Origin: RUG12461 sp045657665
GTDB taxonomy: Bacteria; Bacillota; Clostridia; Lachnospirales; Lachnospiraceae
DNA: 64,000 bases
Direction: 5' to 3'
Assembly (NCBI GenBank): GCA_045657665.1
Contig: JAZOTN010000023.1
Span: 21,197 to 85,196, forward strand
Shown here: one piece after another, positions 17,759 through 26,186 of the stretch
Layout: every line of letters begins with the position of its first letter
Position numbering within the stretch: position 1 is the first letter of the stretch
The notes under the pieces: generated by a model
Told to the model about the DNA's origin: nothing
Seen by the model: only the letters and a program-made list of their open reading frames with translations
The model's database searches: none
Translations under genes and position numbers: made by a program

Positions 17759-18355
17759 CTATGATTCCGTATCTTCTTTTTTCTCTTTATCGCGCGATGT
17801 TTTTCCTTTTTTCGGTCTCTTTATCTCGTTCCAGGCCTTGTATGCAGCGGTTTTATCACGTGTGGAGGAGATTTCCGTGTCTTCGTAACGCACGGTTTCC
17901 TTTCCTTCCTCATCCGTAGTCGTCTCGATAACCTTTCGCTCCGCGATCGAATAGGTTCCCTTGTCAAAATGGAAGACCATCAGCTTTCCTTCGTCTTCAC
18001 AGGTCCCGAGGTCAAAGGAGCGGATAGCGTCTTTGCCCGAATCCGGTTGATATCCGGCCTGTTTCTTCGGCTCACGCTCTCTGGAAAAATTCTTATTTTC
18101 ACTGTTATTTCTTCCGGATCTGTGGCTGTTTCTTCTGTTTCGGCCGCTTCCTCCGGCATTTCCGCTGTTTCCGCCTGTCTTCTCCGTATTTGGGTTCTGG
18201 TTCTGCTTTGTATAACCGCCGTTTGCAAGGCTTTTCTGCTGAGAATTATTATTCGCGTTCTGCTGATTCCCGTCAGAGGTTTTTTTTCTTCTGCGGTTAT
18301 AATGACGGCGCTTCTGATCGCCGGTTTTTGCCTTTTTTTCTTTTGTTTCTTCCAT
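17759..18355 (-). CDS. Low-complexity Asn/Arg/Gly-rich protein
   Basis: A 198-residue protein, 6 nt upstream of the ABC-F gene. Residues 1-105 are very rich in Asn, Gln, Arg, Gly and Lys (RRRKKT, repeated NNN/NRR runs) and must be disordered and strongly basic, as in nucleic-acid-binding tails. Residues 110-198 are ordered: LMVFHFDKGTYSIAERKVIETTTDEEGKETVRYED looks like a beta-hairpin, followed by a Lys-rich end. I do not recognise a family. A disordered RNA-binding partner of the neighbouring translation genes is possible (inference). Confidence 0.7.
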   Translation of the reverse strand: MEETKEKKAKTGDQKRRHYNRRRKKTSDGNQQNANNNSQQKSLANGGYTKQNQNPNTEKTGGNSGNAGGSGRNRRNSHRSGRNNSENKNFSREREPKKQAGYQPDSGKDAIRSFDLGTCEDEGKLMVFHFDKGTYSIAERKVIETTTDEEGKETVRYEDTEISSTRDKTAAYKAWNEIKRPKKGKTSRDKEKKEDTES

Positions 18356-18381
18356 ATTGTCTCACCTTTGACATCGCAACT

Positions 18382-19242
18382 TTACGATGCAATATCCTCA
18401 GCCTTTACACCGGCTTCTACGTCCACCATTTCAATTGTTGTTTCCGGCCGGACATCTTCTGTGTTCTCCTCCGCAGGTCCGTTGTTGACAAAGCGGCTCA
18501 GGATCTTTTCGCTAACAAAGCGCTTGATCTTTTTCTTGAAAACCATGAAAAGAATAAAACACCCGAGCGCGATCAGACAGATCGCGATAAGCGCCCCGAT
18601 ATGTCCGTCCAGGATCAAAGATCCGCACCAGATAAACAGCAAAATGCCGGGGAAACACCCCACCATGATCGCCAGCAAAAAGTTTTTGAAAGTAATCTCG
18701 GTTTTTGCAGCAATATAGGGCACGAGTCCGTTTGGAACGATCGGGATCACACAAAGCGCCGCTGTAATGTATCCCGGATATTTCGTACGCTGCAGAAGCG
18801 AAGTCGCATACTCTTCGCTGTCCTTTTTTTTCTTTCTGCTGGAGAGGATCTGTTCGGAAATCCCGCCCATTTTGCGTGCAAAAAGAAACACTGCACCGTT
18901 ACTTACCACGTAGGTGATATAACAGATAACCGTTCCCCAGAATTTCCCATATACAAGGCCTGCTGCCACGTAAATCGGAATTCCCGGAAAAACGATCGTG
19001 ATCGTCTGTAAAATCTGCAGCGCAACGAGGATCACCATACCGATCTTGCCCTGACTACGGAGGAAATTACTGATCTCGTCTACTTCTCCGTCTTTCAGCA
19101 GTTGGATCAGGGTCGGCATGAGATTTCTGACAAGGTAAAACACCGTAAAGAGAACGACCACCAGAAAGATCACAAAGACTGCGGTCTTTATCCTGCGGGC
19201 AATGCGTCCGTCCTTGGCTAGTTCTCTGATCTTTTCCGCCAT
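18382..19242 (-). CDS. TVP38/TMEM64 (VTT-domain) membrane protein
   Basis: A 286-residue inner-membrane protein with about six hydrophobic helices. The VTT/SNARE-associated core is visible: FPGIPIYVAAGLVYG with its re-entrant loop, the GTVICYITYVVSN helix and the PIVPNGLVPYIAA helix. The DedA/TVP38 superfamily is linked to lipid scrambling and membrane homeostasis. The acidic C-terminal tail is cytoplasmic. It sits 26 nt before the low-complexity gene, at the head of this run; a gap of 87 nt separates it from the GH3 gene upstream. Confidence 0.88.
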   Translation of the reverse strand: MAEKIRELAKDGRIARRIKTAVFVIFLVVVLFTVFYLVRNLMPTLIQLLKDGEVDEISNFLRSQGKIGMVILVALQILQTITIVFPGIPIYVAAGLVYGKFWGTVICYITYVVSNGAVFLFARKMGGISEQILSSRKKKKDSEEYATSLLQRTKYPGYITAALCVIPIVPNGLVPYIAAKTEITFKNFLLAIMVGCFPGILLFIWCGSLILDGHIGALIAICLIALGCFILFMVFKKKIKRFVSEKILSRFVNNGPAEENTEDVRPETTIEMVDVEAGVKAEDIAS

Positions 19243-19329
19243 AAAGTATCCTCTCTATAAACAATAAGAAGATAATCACTCCGAAAAGTATACGGTGGAA
19301 CTACCAAAATGTCAAGAATTCACGCTGTT

Positions 19330-21768
19330 TTACTCATTTATGGCCTTCACCAGACGCCATGCCAACTGGACGATCCTTCCCGCGCAAAGTTCCAGATCCT
19401 CTCTGCTCAACTTGCAGGATGGATTCCCGCCATGGAGCGCAGCCATGACATTCCGGAAATCTGAAGCATTCCCCGGCATAAACAGGTCATTCCCGGCATA
19501 AATCGCCGGTGCAGCGGTTGCGACCTTGTAAAACGCTTTCCGATCTTTCATTACCGGAATCACCCAGTCGGACATAACAAGTCCTTCATATCCCCATTCC
19601 TCGCGCAATACCGTCTTTAGGAGGTCTGCTCTGGCAGATGTATGAACGCCGTTCAGGAGGTTATAAGAGGTCATCAGCGCCGCCGGATTGCTTTCGCGGA
19701 TCGCGATCTCAAATCCCTTCAGATAAATTTCACGAAGCGTCCGCTCACTCATGGAGCTGCTATTCTGAGCGCGGTTCGTCTCCTGATTGTTGCAGCAAAA
19801 ATGCTTGATCGTCGTTCCGCGTCCCGGATGACGCTGAACGCCGCGCGTGATAGCGGCTGCGGAAAGTCCGGAAACAAGCGGATCCTCCGAATAGTATTCA
19901 AAGTTGCGTCCGCATAACGGATTTCTCTGAATATTCATGCCGGGTGCCAGCCAGAGGTGCACACCGAAAAGCTCCATCTCTTCTCCGACAATGTTGCCGC
20001 ATGTTTCAAGAACCTCATCGGAGCAGCTTTGTGCCAGCGCCGTTCCGATCGGGATCGCTGTACAATATTGATGAAGGATGGTTCCTTTCGCGCTTCCGGC
20101 TTTCTTCAGTATCGCTTTTTCAACCGGTCCGAGAAAATCAGTCATCCCCGGCAAAAGGGAATCCCCCGCCGTATGCGCACCTTTTTCGTCCCTGACATAA
20201 TCCTTGGAAAGACGGAGGCCCGCAGGGCCGTCTGCAAGGATCAGAACCGGTACGTCTTCCACGTTGCACGTAGTTTCACCTGCAGCTCCCGCCACCTGTG
20301 TTGCGGAATCCCCGATAACACCACTGAGCACGTTGTTTTCAAAATGACCGATGCAAAGGGAAACCAGCTCTTCGTCGGAAAGCTCTTTTACAAAGGTCTT
20401 TGTTTCTTCGGAAAGCTCCGGATAACCGGCCTTTTGAAGCTCCTCCACCTGACCTGAGGATATCTTCACACTTGGAAGATCGGAAAGCTTTTCCTTTGTG
20501 CTCTGCTTTTCCGGCTTATAATCTTGAAAATCGATCTCTCCCGCAACCGCACTTACCTTCTTAACGATCTGCTCTCTTGCCAGAGATAATACGGCAACCG
20601 GTTTCGTGTCACGGCTGGAAGTCCCGATTCGAAGGATGTAATTCCCTTTTTCCAGAACAAAGGCCTCCCTCTCCCTGTCATAGGATGCCAAATCCCTTAA
20701 GTCAAAGCAAAGTTCCACTTCCTCGGAATCCTTTGGGGCAAGCTCCTTTGTTTTTTTGAATGCTGCCAGCGACTGAAACGGCTGATCCAGCTTTCCGTCA
20801 GGAACCGATACATAGAGTTGCACCACCTCTTTGCCCTTGCTTTCCCCTTTGTTTTTGACCTTTGTCTTCACGGAAACCATCGTTTTCTCAACATCCACAG
20901 ATGTCTTTCCAAGCTCGAACAAGGTATAGGAAAGCCCATAGCCAAACGGGAACAACGGTGTTTTCCCGACCGTATCCAAATATCGGTATCCGACATAGAT
21001 CCCTTCCCGGTAATCTGTGTCATCTTTTGACCCGAATGTACCTACATGAGGATAATCTTCCATTTTTGCCCATGTTGCGGTCAGTTTTCCTGAGGGGTAG
21101 GATCTGCCGAGCAGTACATCGGCAAGCGCAAGGCCCGTTACCGCGCCCAGCTGGCTCAAAAGAAGAATGTTGGAGACATCCTGAACCGGCGAAAGATCGA
21201 CCACGCCACCTACATTCAAAACAAGAAGGAACCGTTTATACTGTTTTTGAAGCGCAAGGATATCTCTTACCTCTGTCGTCGTCAGCTCAAAATCCCCCTT
21301 TTTCGTTGTACGATCCGCCCCTTCTCCGCAGATACGTGCCAGCACATACACCGCCGTATCGCCTCTCCCTTCCAGCGGGATCTCGTAATCCGGTTCCGGC
21401 ATAACGGCGCCCATCCCAAGCACAGAGGGCAGGACATGCATGCGTTTTGCCTGCCTTTTTATCTCATCCACAAAACGACGGTGTGCATCCGCACGCACTG
21501 CATCATACGTTTCAAGCCAGTCTTTAGTAGTGATGCTGAATCCTTCTCTCTCAAGGCCCCGCTCCACGGAAATCACATACCGCGAATTAACATCCCCGGA
21601 ACCTGTTCCACCTTTGATCGTTCTTCTGGCGCCGCTCCCAAACAGAGCGATCTCTCCGGGCTGTGAGAGCGGGAAATCCCCATTGCTCTTTAACAGCACC
21701 ATACACTCCGGTGCGAGCCTTCGAAGTCTTTTCAGATGCTTTTTTTCATACTCCTGAAACGTTTGCAT
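19330..21768 (-). CDS. Family 3 beta-glucosidase with swapped domain order
   Basis: Retaining glycoside hydrolase releasing glucose from beta-glucosides. Usual GH3 enzymes run TIM barrel - alpha/beta sandwich - fibronectin domain. Here the sandwich domain comes first (about 20-260; SYPSGKLTATW), then the fibronectin-like domain (about 295-400; KEVVQLYVSVPDGKLDQPF), then the TIM barrel (about 470-805; ADGPAGLR, PGMNIQRNPLCGRNFEYYSEDP, KHFCCNNQE). The nucleophile aspartate is in VMSDW near residue 730. This permuted order is established for Butyrivibrio fibrisolvens and Ruminococcus albus enzymes. There is no signal peptide, so it is cytoplasmic and probably acts on imported cello-oligosaccharides. 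A histidine-phosphatase gene ends 15 nt upstream. Confidence 0.93.
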   Translation of the reverse strand: MQTFQEYEKKHLKRLRRLAPECMVLLKSNGDFPLSQPGEIALFGSGARRTIKGGTGSGDVNSRYVISVERGLEREGFSITTKDWLETYDAVRADAHRRFVDEIKRQAKRMHVLPSVLGMGAVMPEPDYEIPLEGRGDTAVYVLARICGEGADRTTKKGDFELTTTEVRDILALQKQYKRFLLVLNVGGVVDLSPVQDVSNILLLSQLGAVTGLALADVLLGRSYPSGKLTATWAKMEDYPHVGTFGSKDDTDYREGIYVGYRYLDTVGKTPLFPFGYGLSYTLFELGKTSVDVEKTMVSVKTKVKNKGESKGKEVVQLYVSVPDGKLDQPFQSLAAFKKTKELAPKDSEEVELCFDLRDLASYDREREAFVLEKGNYILRIGTSSRDTKPVAVLSLAREQIVKKVSAVAGEIDFQDYKPEKQSTKEKLSDLPSVKISSGQVEELQKAGYPELSEETKTFVKELSDEELVSLCIGHFENNVLSGVIGDSATQVAGAAGETTCNVEDVPVLILADGPAGLRLSKDYVRDEKGAHTAGDSLLPGMTDFLGPVEKAILKKAGSAKGTILHQYCTAIPIGTALAQSCSDEVLETCGNIVGEEMELFGVHLWLAPGMNIQRNPLCGRNFEYYSEDPLVSGLSAAAITRGVQRHPGRGTTIKHFCCNNQETNRAQNSSSMSERTLREIYLKGFEIAIRESNPAALMTSYNLLNGVHTSARADLLKTVLREEWGYEGLVMSDWVIPVMKDRKAFYKVATAAPAIYAGNDLFMPGNASDFRNVMAALHGGNPSCKLSREDLELCAGRIVQLAWRLVKAINE

Positions 21769-21783
21769 GACACTACCCCCTTT

Positions 21784-22395
21784 TTATTGATTCGGTATTC
21801 TCTTCTTCTCTATCAGTTTAAATCCCTGATCTGTCAGTTCCGCACGATAATAATCCCCGTTTCCGGCTACAAATCGGAAATGATGGTCTCCTCCCTCTGT
21901 TAAGCGTTCGGAAAGGATCGTCATAATCGTGCTCGCATGTATGAGGAAAGCCGCTCCTACACCCGGATGCTTGATTTCCCCGGACATTTTGAGCTCTGTC
22001 ACAATCTGATCAAATGCAATGAGCGTTCTCTGTTTAACCAGCTCATCATCTTCACCGTCCGGAAACGGAAGCTTCCCGCAGCTTCTGACCCAGGCCTGAT
22101 AGGGCTCATCATCCTTCAGATCCGGATATGCCTTTCCCTCATAACGGCCATAGCTTTTCTCACGAAAACCGGGGATCACAAGCGGCCATGCTTCCGGATA
22201 GATCACCTGTGCCGATTCTATGCAGCGCCGCAGCGGCGAAGAATAAACCCTGCGTGCCTCCGGGTAAAACCCGGACCGCTTGGCTTTCAGCAGCTGAACC
22301 TTTCCTTCCAGACATAGGGGCTCATCTGTTGATCCGATATACTGGCTTTTTTTGCTTCCTTCTGTCTGACCGTGACGAATCAGAATGATCTCCAT
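21784..22395 (-). CDS. Histidine phosphatase family protein (phosphoglycerate-mutase-like)
   Basis: A 203-residue enzyme of the RHG superfamily. The catalytic RHGQT is at residues 7-11 and YSSPLRRCIESA at about 51-62. The second histidine is in FLIHASTIM near residue 149. Members include alpha-ribazole phosphatase (CobC) and small-molecule phosphatases; the sequence alone does not decide. It lies 15 nt before the GH3 gene in the same transcript. A strong hairpin at 22414-22442 isolates it from the chemoreceptor gene upstream. Confidence 0.88.
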   Translation of the reverse strand: MEIILIRHGQTEGSKKSQYIGSTDEPLCLEGKVQLLKAKRSGFYPEARRVYSSPLRRCIESAQVIYPEAWPLVIPGFREKSYGRYEGKAYPDLKDDEPYQAWVRSCGKLPFPDGEDDELVKQRTLIAFDQIVTELKMSGEIKHPGVGAAFLIHASTIMTILSERLTEGGDHHFRFVAGNGDYYRAELTDQGFKLIEKKRIPNQ

Positions 22396-22413
22396 AAATT
22401 AATTCCTGTTTTA

Positions 22414-22442
22414 AAAACGGGGTCAAACACTGACCCCGTTTT
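22414..22442 (-). terminator. Intrinsic terminator (bidirectional form)
   Basis: A 12-bp perfect stem (AAAACGGGGTCA / TGACCCCGTTTT) with a 5-nt loop and T runs on both sides. It ends the chemoreceptor transcript. Confidence 0.85.
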
Positions 22443-22469
22443 GTATGCGATAGAAACCGGTTCTGCCGG

Positions 22470-24242
22470 TTATTGCACATGGAAGAATTTCACATTTTCT
22501 TCCAGTTCTTCCGCGATCTGCTGCAGGTGTTCCGCCTGTTCAACAACATCCACAAGGCTCGCATTCAGCTGCTCCAGAGATGCGCTGGTCTCCTCTGTGG
22601 AAGCCGCGCTTTGCTCGGAAACGCTTGATAAGGACTCCACGGATCCCATAATCGCATTCTTATCGCTGGTCATCGTTTCTACAAGGGAAACGATCTTCTT
22701 ATTCCCTTCTTCCGTCTCAAGAACAAGCGAAAGCATCTCATCAAAGGAAGCACTCATCTCCTGAAGTGAAGCGGATTCATTCGTGGTAGCTTCCTTGATC
22801 CTGCCGGTCAGCTCCTTATTGCGCTCGGAAAGTTCCGTGATCCTAGCCAGGATCTCGGTGATCTGACCCGCGGACTGGTTGGACTGCTCCGCAAGATCCT
22901 TGATATTATCCGCAACAACCGCAAATCCTTTCCCGGCCTCTCCTGCTCTTGCTGCCTCAATGGAAGCATTAAGTGCAAGGAGATTTGTCTGACTGGCGAT
23001 ACTCATAATCGCTTCTGCCGCATTACTGATCTCATCAACCGCTTCTGCAGTTTCATTCACAGATTCAGCTACCTCACCCGCCATTTCATCCGTCTTCTGA
23101 TCAGCGATCTTCAGATCCTCTATCTGCTGCTGAACTTTTGTAGAACCTTCATATACTGCACGGCCTTTTTCCATGTTTCCGTTTGCCGCATCAAGAACAA
23201 GGTCAACGGAATTCCCGATATTGGCAGTAAGATCCGATGTACTCTGCACATCCTGTGCAAGGCTCGTTGCGCCCTGCGCAAGATCCTCAACTGCCGAACT
23301 GATATCAGAACTCATCTTCTGACCGTTTGTGATCTTGGACTTGCTGGAGTTCGCAGCGCTGTCTACATCTCCGGCATGCCCGATGACTTTCAGCAGCGCG
23401 GACTGCAGCTTCTGTCTCATGTCCTCAGCATTCCACGCAATAGCACGGAATTCACGTACAAAGGAATTCGAAGGGATTGTTTTGATAAAGTCGCCGCCTG
23501 CCATATTCCGGACACCATCCGTGATCTCTTTCGCATTACTTGTCATCTTCCGCGCGATCAGAAGCGCGATCACGATCAATGCGGCCGCTATGACAATAAA
23601 GATGATCGCTGAGATCAGGATAATCCGGCGTGTAACAGCCTCCTGCTTCACCACCTCATTTACCGCCCAGGCTTCCACGATATCGGACATATCCGAAAGA
23701 TACCCGCGGGCCGTTTGGAATTCTTCGATGAAATTTCTCCAGTTTCCGATATTGTTCTTTATATCAAAGGATTGTTCCCATGTCGCAAATTCTGTTTCGT
23801 ACTCGGCCGCAAGCGTTTCGAATGTATCGCCTCCACCCTCAAGAACCGTTCCAGTCCAAAGATCCGGATCCTGCTTTGCTATCGCAATAGCAGCTTCAAC
23901 GCCATTGATCGCCTGATCTCGGTTGGAAAGGTAATCATCGAGATAAACCTCTTTTTCCTCCGGTTCCGCCGAATCAAAATAATCATGATGCTGCGTTGCG
24001 CCAAGCATAGCCTGATAGAAATCACGATCAGAATTGATCAGCCCCGTACTGACCGTATACAGTGTTTCCATATACAACTTTTCATCATCGTCTGCGGTGG
24101 AAGTGATCCTGCCGCTGAAAAAAACGATGGAAACGATGAGGGCGATCGCAAAAGGAACAGTAAGGATCAGCAGCACTGACATCAAGGATAAACCGCCTTC
24201 CTGTTTTGCAGGTACGCCTTTTTTCTCCGGTTCTTTTGTCAT
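22470..24242 (-). CDS. Methyl-accepting chemotaxis protein
   Basis: Transmembrane chemoreceptor, 590 residues. Helix 1 lies at about 21-45, a periplasmic-type sensory region of about 150 residues with no named domain follows, helix 2 is about 205-230, then a HAMP domain and the cytoplasmic coiled-coil signalling domain. The CheA/CheW-binding tip NLLALNASIEAARAGE is intact. Flanking helices carry Glu/Gln pairs suited to methylation. There is no C-terminal CheR-tethering pentapeptide. GGGAGG lies upstream of the ATG. It implies a motile host or chemosensory array; no che genes are nearby. Confidence 0.95.
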   Translation of the reverse strand: MTKEPEKKGVPAKQEGGLSLMSVLLILTVPFAIALIVSIVFFSGRITSTADDDEKLYMETLYTVSTGLINSDRDFYQAMLGATQHHDYFDSAEPEEKEVYLDDYLSNRDQAINGVEAAIAIAKQDPDLWTGTVLEGGGDTFETLAAEYETEFATWEQSFDIKNNIGNWRNFIEEFQTARGYLSDMSDIVEAWAVNEVVKQEAVTRRIILISAIIFIVIAAALIVIALLIARKMTSNAKEITDGVRNMAGGDFIKTIPSNSFVREFRAIAWNAEDMRQKLQSALLKVIGHAGDVDSAANSSKSKITNGQKMSSDISSAVEDLAQGATSLAQDVQSTSDLTANIGNSVDLVLDAANGNMEKGRAVYEGSTKVQQQIEDLKIADQKTDEMAGEVAESVNETAEAVDEISNAAEAIMSIASQTNLLALNASIEAARAGEAGKGFAVVADNIKDLAEQSNQSAGQITEILARITELSERNKELTGRIKEATTNESASLQEMSASFDEMLSLVLETEEGNKKIVSLVETMTSDKNAIMGSVESLSSVSEQSAASTEETSASLEQLNASLVDVVEQAEHLQQIAEELEENVKFFHVQ

Positions 24243-24337
24243 TTGTCATAACCTCCCTGAATCAATCAAAAATCTTTTTCTATTTTACCATATTTTTCGA
24301 TAAAAAAAAGAATAATATGTGAATGATTCACAAAAAA

Positions 24338-24365
24338 AGAGCTTCCGAAAAGAAGCTCCTTTTTC
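24338..24365 (-). terminator. Intrinsic terminator after the CbiG-like gene
   Basis: GAGCTTC / GAAGCTC stem with flanking A and T runs, 57 nt beyond the stop of the minus-strand CbiG-like gene. Confidence 0.7.
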
Positions 24366-24421
24366 AGCAGAAACGATGATTCTCTTGAAACTCGACCGCT
24401 TGAAATATATTAATTCTACAT

Positions 24422-25270
24422 TTAAAATTTAATAATCGGCTTGTTTTCTTCAGTATAGGCGACCGTCACCCCATCTTCTTCCAATTCGATCTGATTGGGA
24501 AAGAGCCTGCACTCCACTTCGAATTTCTTTGGAGTATCCGGATCATAGGTGATCACCAATCCGCATTCCGGATGCATGGCATATGCTTTTTTACGGTTTT
24601 CCCCTTTCTCGATCAGGAAAAATCCTTTCGGCAGATGACCCTGGATGTCAAAATCCGAAAAAACACCGATCGGCTGGGAACGGAGAATCCGTTTGCTGAT
24701 TTCTTTTATCATCGCCGGATCTTCCACGCGGAGATCATTCTCCTTCGCAAACATATCCACGGCAAATTTTCCATGAAGATCGGTCGCTGTGGTGATCACG
24801 GCTTCCGCTCCGGTCAGCGCCGCAATTTCTCTGCACCAGCTGTTCGCACCTCCTATGTGTCCGGAGACAAGCGATATCACATGGATCGCCATATCATCCA
24901 TAACCAGAACAGCGGGTCCGAGCATCTCTTTCCGAAGATAAACCGCCAGTTCGCGAACGGCAACCCCTGTAGAGCTGATGAAGATTATGAGGCTCGTCTG
25001 TCGGTACTCCTCCCGGAGCACTTCATTCGTATGACGAAACTCACGCAGAGATGCGGGAGGTATGGTATCCTTCAGCGCACTCTTCCGTCCCATGTTATTG
25101 ACCGAGCCATCACTATGTATGCAGCAAAGCACCTGATACTCATCAGAAAGGGCATCATAGAGTTTTCCGGCCCACTCTTCCCCGCTTTCTGTAAAGGTTA
25201 CGATCAGGATCTGATCTTTTTTCTCGTTTTTAACACTTGCGTCGATCCAGCCAGAAAGATGTCCGTCCAT
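24422..25270 (-). CDS. CbiG-like cobalt-precorrin-5A hydrolase, N-terminal and linker domains only
   Basis: A 282-residue cytoplasmic protein related to CbiG, which opens the lactone ring of cobalt-precorrin-5A in anaerobic cobalamin synthesis. The CbiG N-domain signature is visible: FISSTGVAVRELA, then LVSGHIGGAN, then TDLHGKFAVDMFAKEN. The usual C-terminal CbiG domain is missing; the protein ends after about 80 further residues. No other cobalamin gene is nearby. The ATG at 25270 has AGGGGG 7 nt upstream; the longer reading would run into the LysR gene. Either a split CbiG whose partner lies elsewhere, or a repurposed paralogue. Confidence 0.75.
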   Translation of the reverse strand: MDGHLSGWIDASVKNEKKDQILIVTFTESGEEWAGKLYDALSDEYQVLCCIHSDGSVNNMGRKSALKDTIPPASLREFRHTNEVLREEYRQTSLIIFISSTGVAVRELAVYLRKEMLGPAVLVMDDMAIHVISLVSGHIGGANSWCREIAALTGAEAVITTATDLHGKFAVDMFAKENDLRVEDPAMIKEISKRILRSQPIGVFSDFDIQGHLPKGFFLIEKGENRKKAYAMHPECGLVITYDPDTPKKFEVECRLFPNQIELEEDGVTVAYTEENKPIIKF

Positions 25271-25295
25271 ACGCGTACCCCCTGTTTCCTTTTTA

Positions 25296-26177
25296 TCATA
25301 ACGCGTTTTCCTTCGCAAGCTTTTTAATATGCTTATAGAGCATCCGGGCAGCCGGAGCCATAAACTCCGGATTCACCGTAACAATCCCGATTGTCCGGCT
25401 CGCATCCGGTTCCATCCGATAACACCTGACTTCATAGGGAATATCATTCATTACAAGCTCCGGCATGATGCAAATCCCAAATCCGCTCGCCACCATGGCG
25501 ATCGTGGAAAGATCATCCACAACATGATATCCCGCCTGTACGACCAGTTCGTTTTCCTTAAGGTAGTTTTGTATATCGGCATCCGTAGACTCTCGTTGTG
25601 CCACAAACTGGTGTCTGCTCATTTCTTTAATCGTCATATAATTTTTGTCGTCATCCTTGACAAAATCACTTGGAACGATACAGAGCAGGGGATCCTTATA
25701 GATTGGATCGATAGAAAGATCTCCCGCACTGGATGCCGACAGAAACCCAAAATCGACGACTCCGTTTTTTACCCAGCTTCGCACATCATCATAAGTTCCC
25801 TGGAACACTTCAATGCGGATAGCCGGATAATCACGGTTAAAGGATTGGATAATGACCGGAATCCAGTTTGTACAGACACTGGAAAAACAGCCGATCTTTA
25901 CTTTTCCCTTCTGGAGCCCATTCAGCTCTGCAACCGTTTGCTTCAGGCTTTCATCAGAATTCAGCACGGCATTCACGTACGGCAGAAGATGTTCTCCGTA
26001 ATTTGTCAGCAAAACTCCGTTCTTTCCTCTTGTTACAACGGAAAACCCGAGTTCGTTTTCCAGAGATGAGATCGAATGGCTGATCGCCGAAGGTGTTAGC
26101 CCTAAAAGCTCAGCTGCCTTATGGAAGCTTCCCGCCTCCGCAGCTGTTTTAAATACCTGATAGGTTAATAGTGTCAT
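25296..26177 (-). CDS. LysR-family transcriptional regulator
   Basis: A 293-residue regulator. The N-terminal winged helix-turn-helix (YQVFKTAAEAGSFHKAAELLGLTPSAISH; SISSLENELG) is followed by a periplasmic-binding-fold effector domain from about 90 on. It lies between porB, with a gap of 9 nt, and the CbiG-like gene, with a gap of 25 nt, all on the same strand. It could therefore be the last regulator read through from porDAB, or control it. The effector is unknown. Confidence 0.92.
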   Translation of the reverse strand: MTLLTYQVFKTAAEAGSFHKAAELLGLTPSAISHSISSLENELGFSVVTRGKNGVLLTNYGEHLLPYVNAVLNSDESLKQTVAELNGLQKGKVKIGCFSSVCTNWIPVIIQSFNRDYPAIRIEVFQGTYDDVRSWVKNGVVDFGFLSASSAGDLSIDPIYKDPLLCIVPSDFVKDDDKNYMTIKEMSRHQFVAQRESTDADIQNYLKENELVVQAGYHVVDDLSTIAMVASGFGICIMPELVMNDIPYEVRCYRMEPDASRTIGIVTVNPEFMAPAARMLYKHIKKLAKENAL

Positions 26178-26186
26178 ATCGTTCCT

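Noticed and set aside
17969..18718. Long plus-strand hydrophobic reading frame opposite two minus-strand genes
   Set aside because: It is the antisense of a low-complexity gene and a VTT-domain gene that have good starts and motifs; it has no ribosome site.
24572..25327. 251-residue plus-strand frame opposite the CbiG-like gene
   Set aside because: It has no recognisable motif or site and mirrors a gene with clear CbiG signatures.
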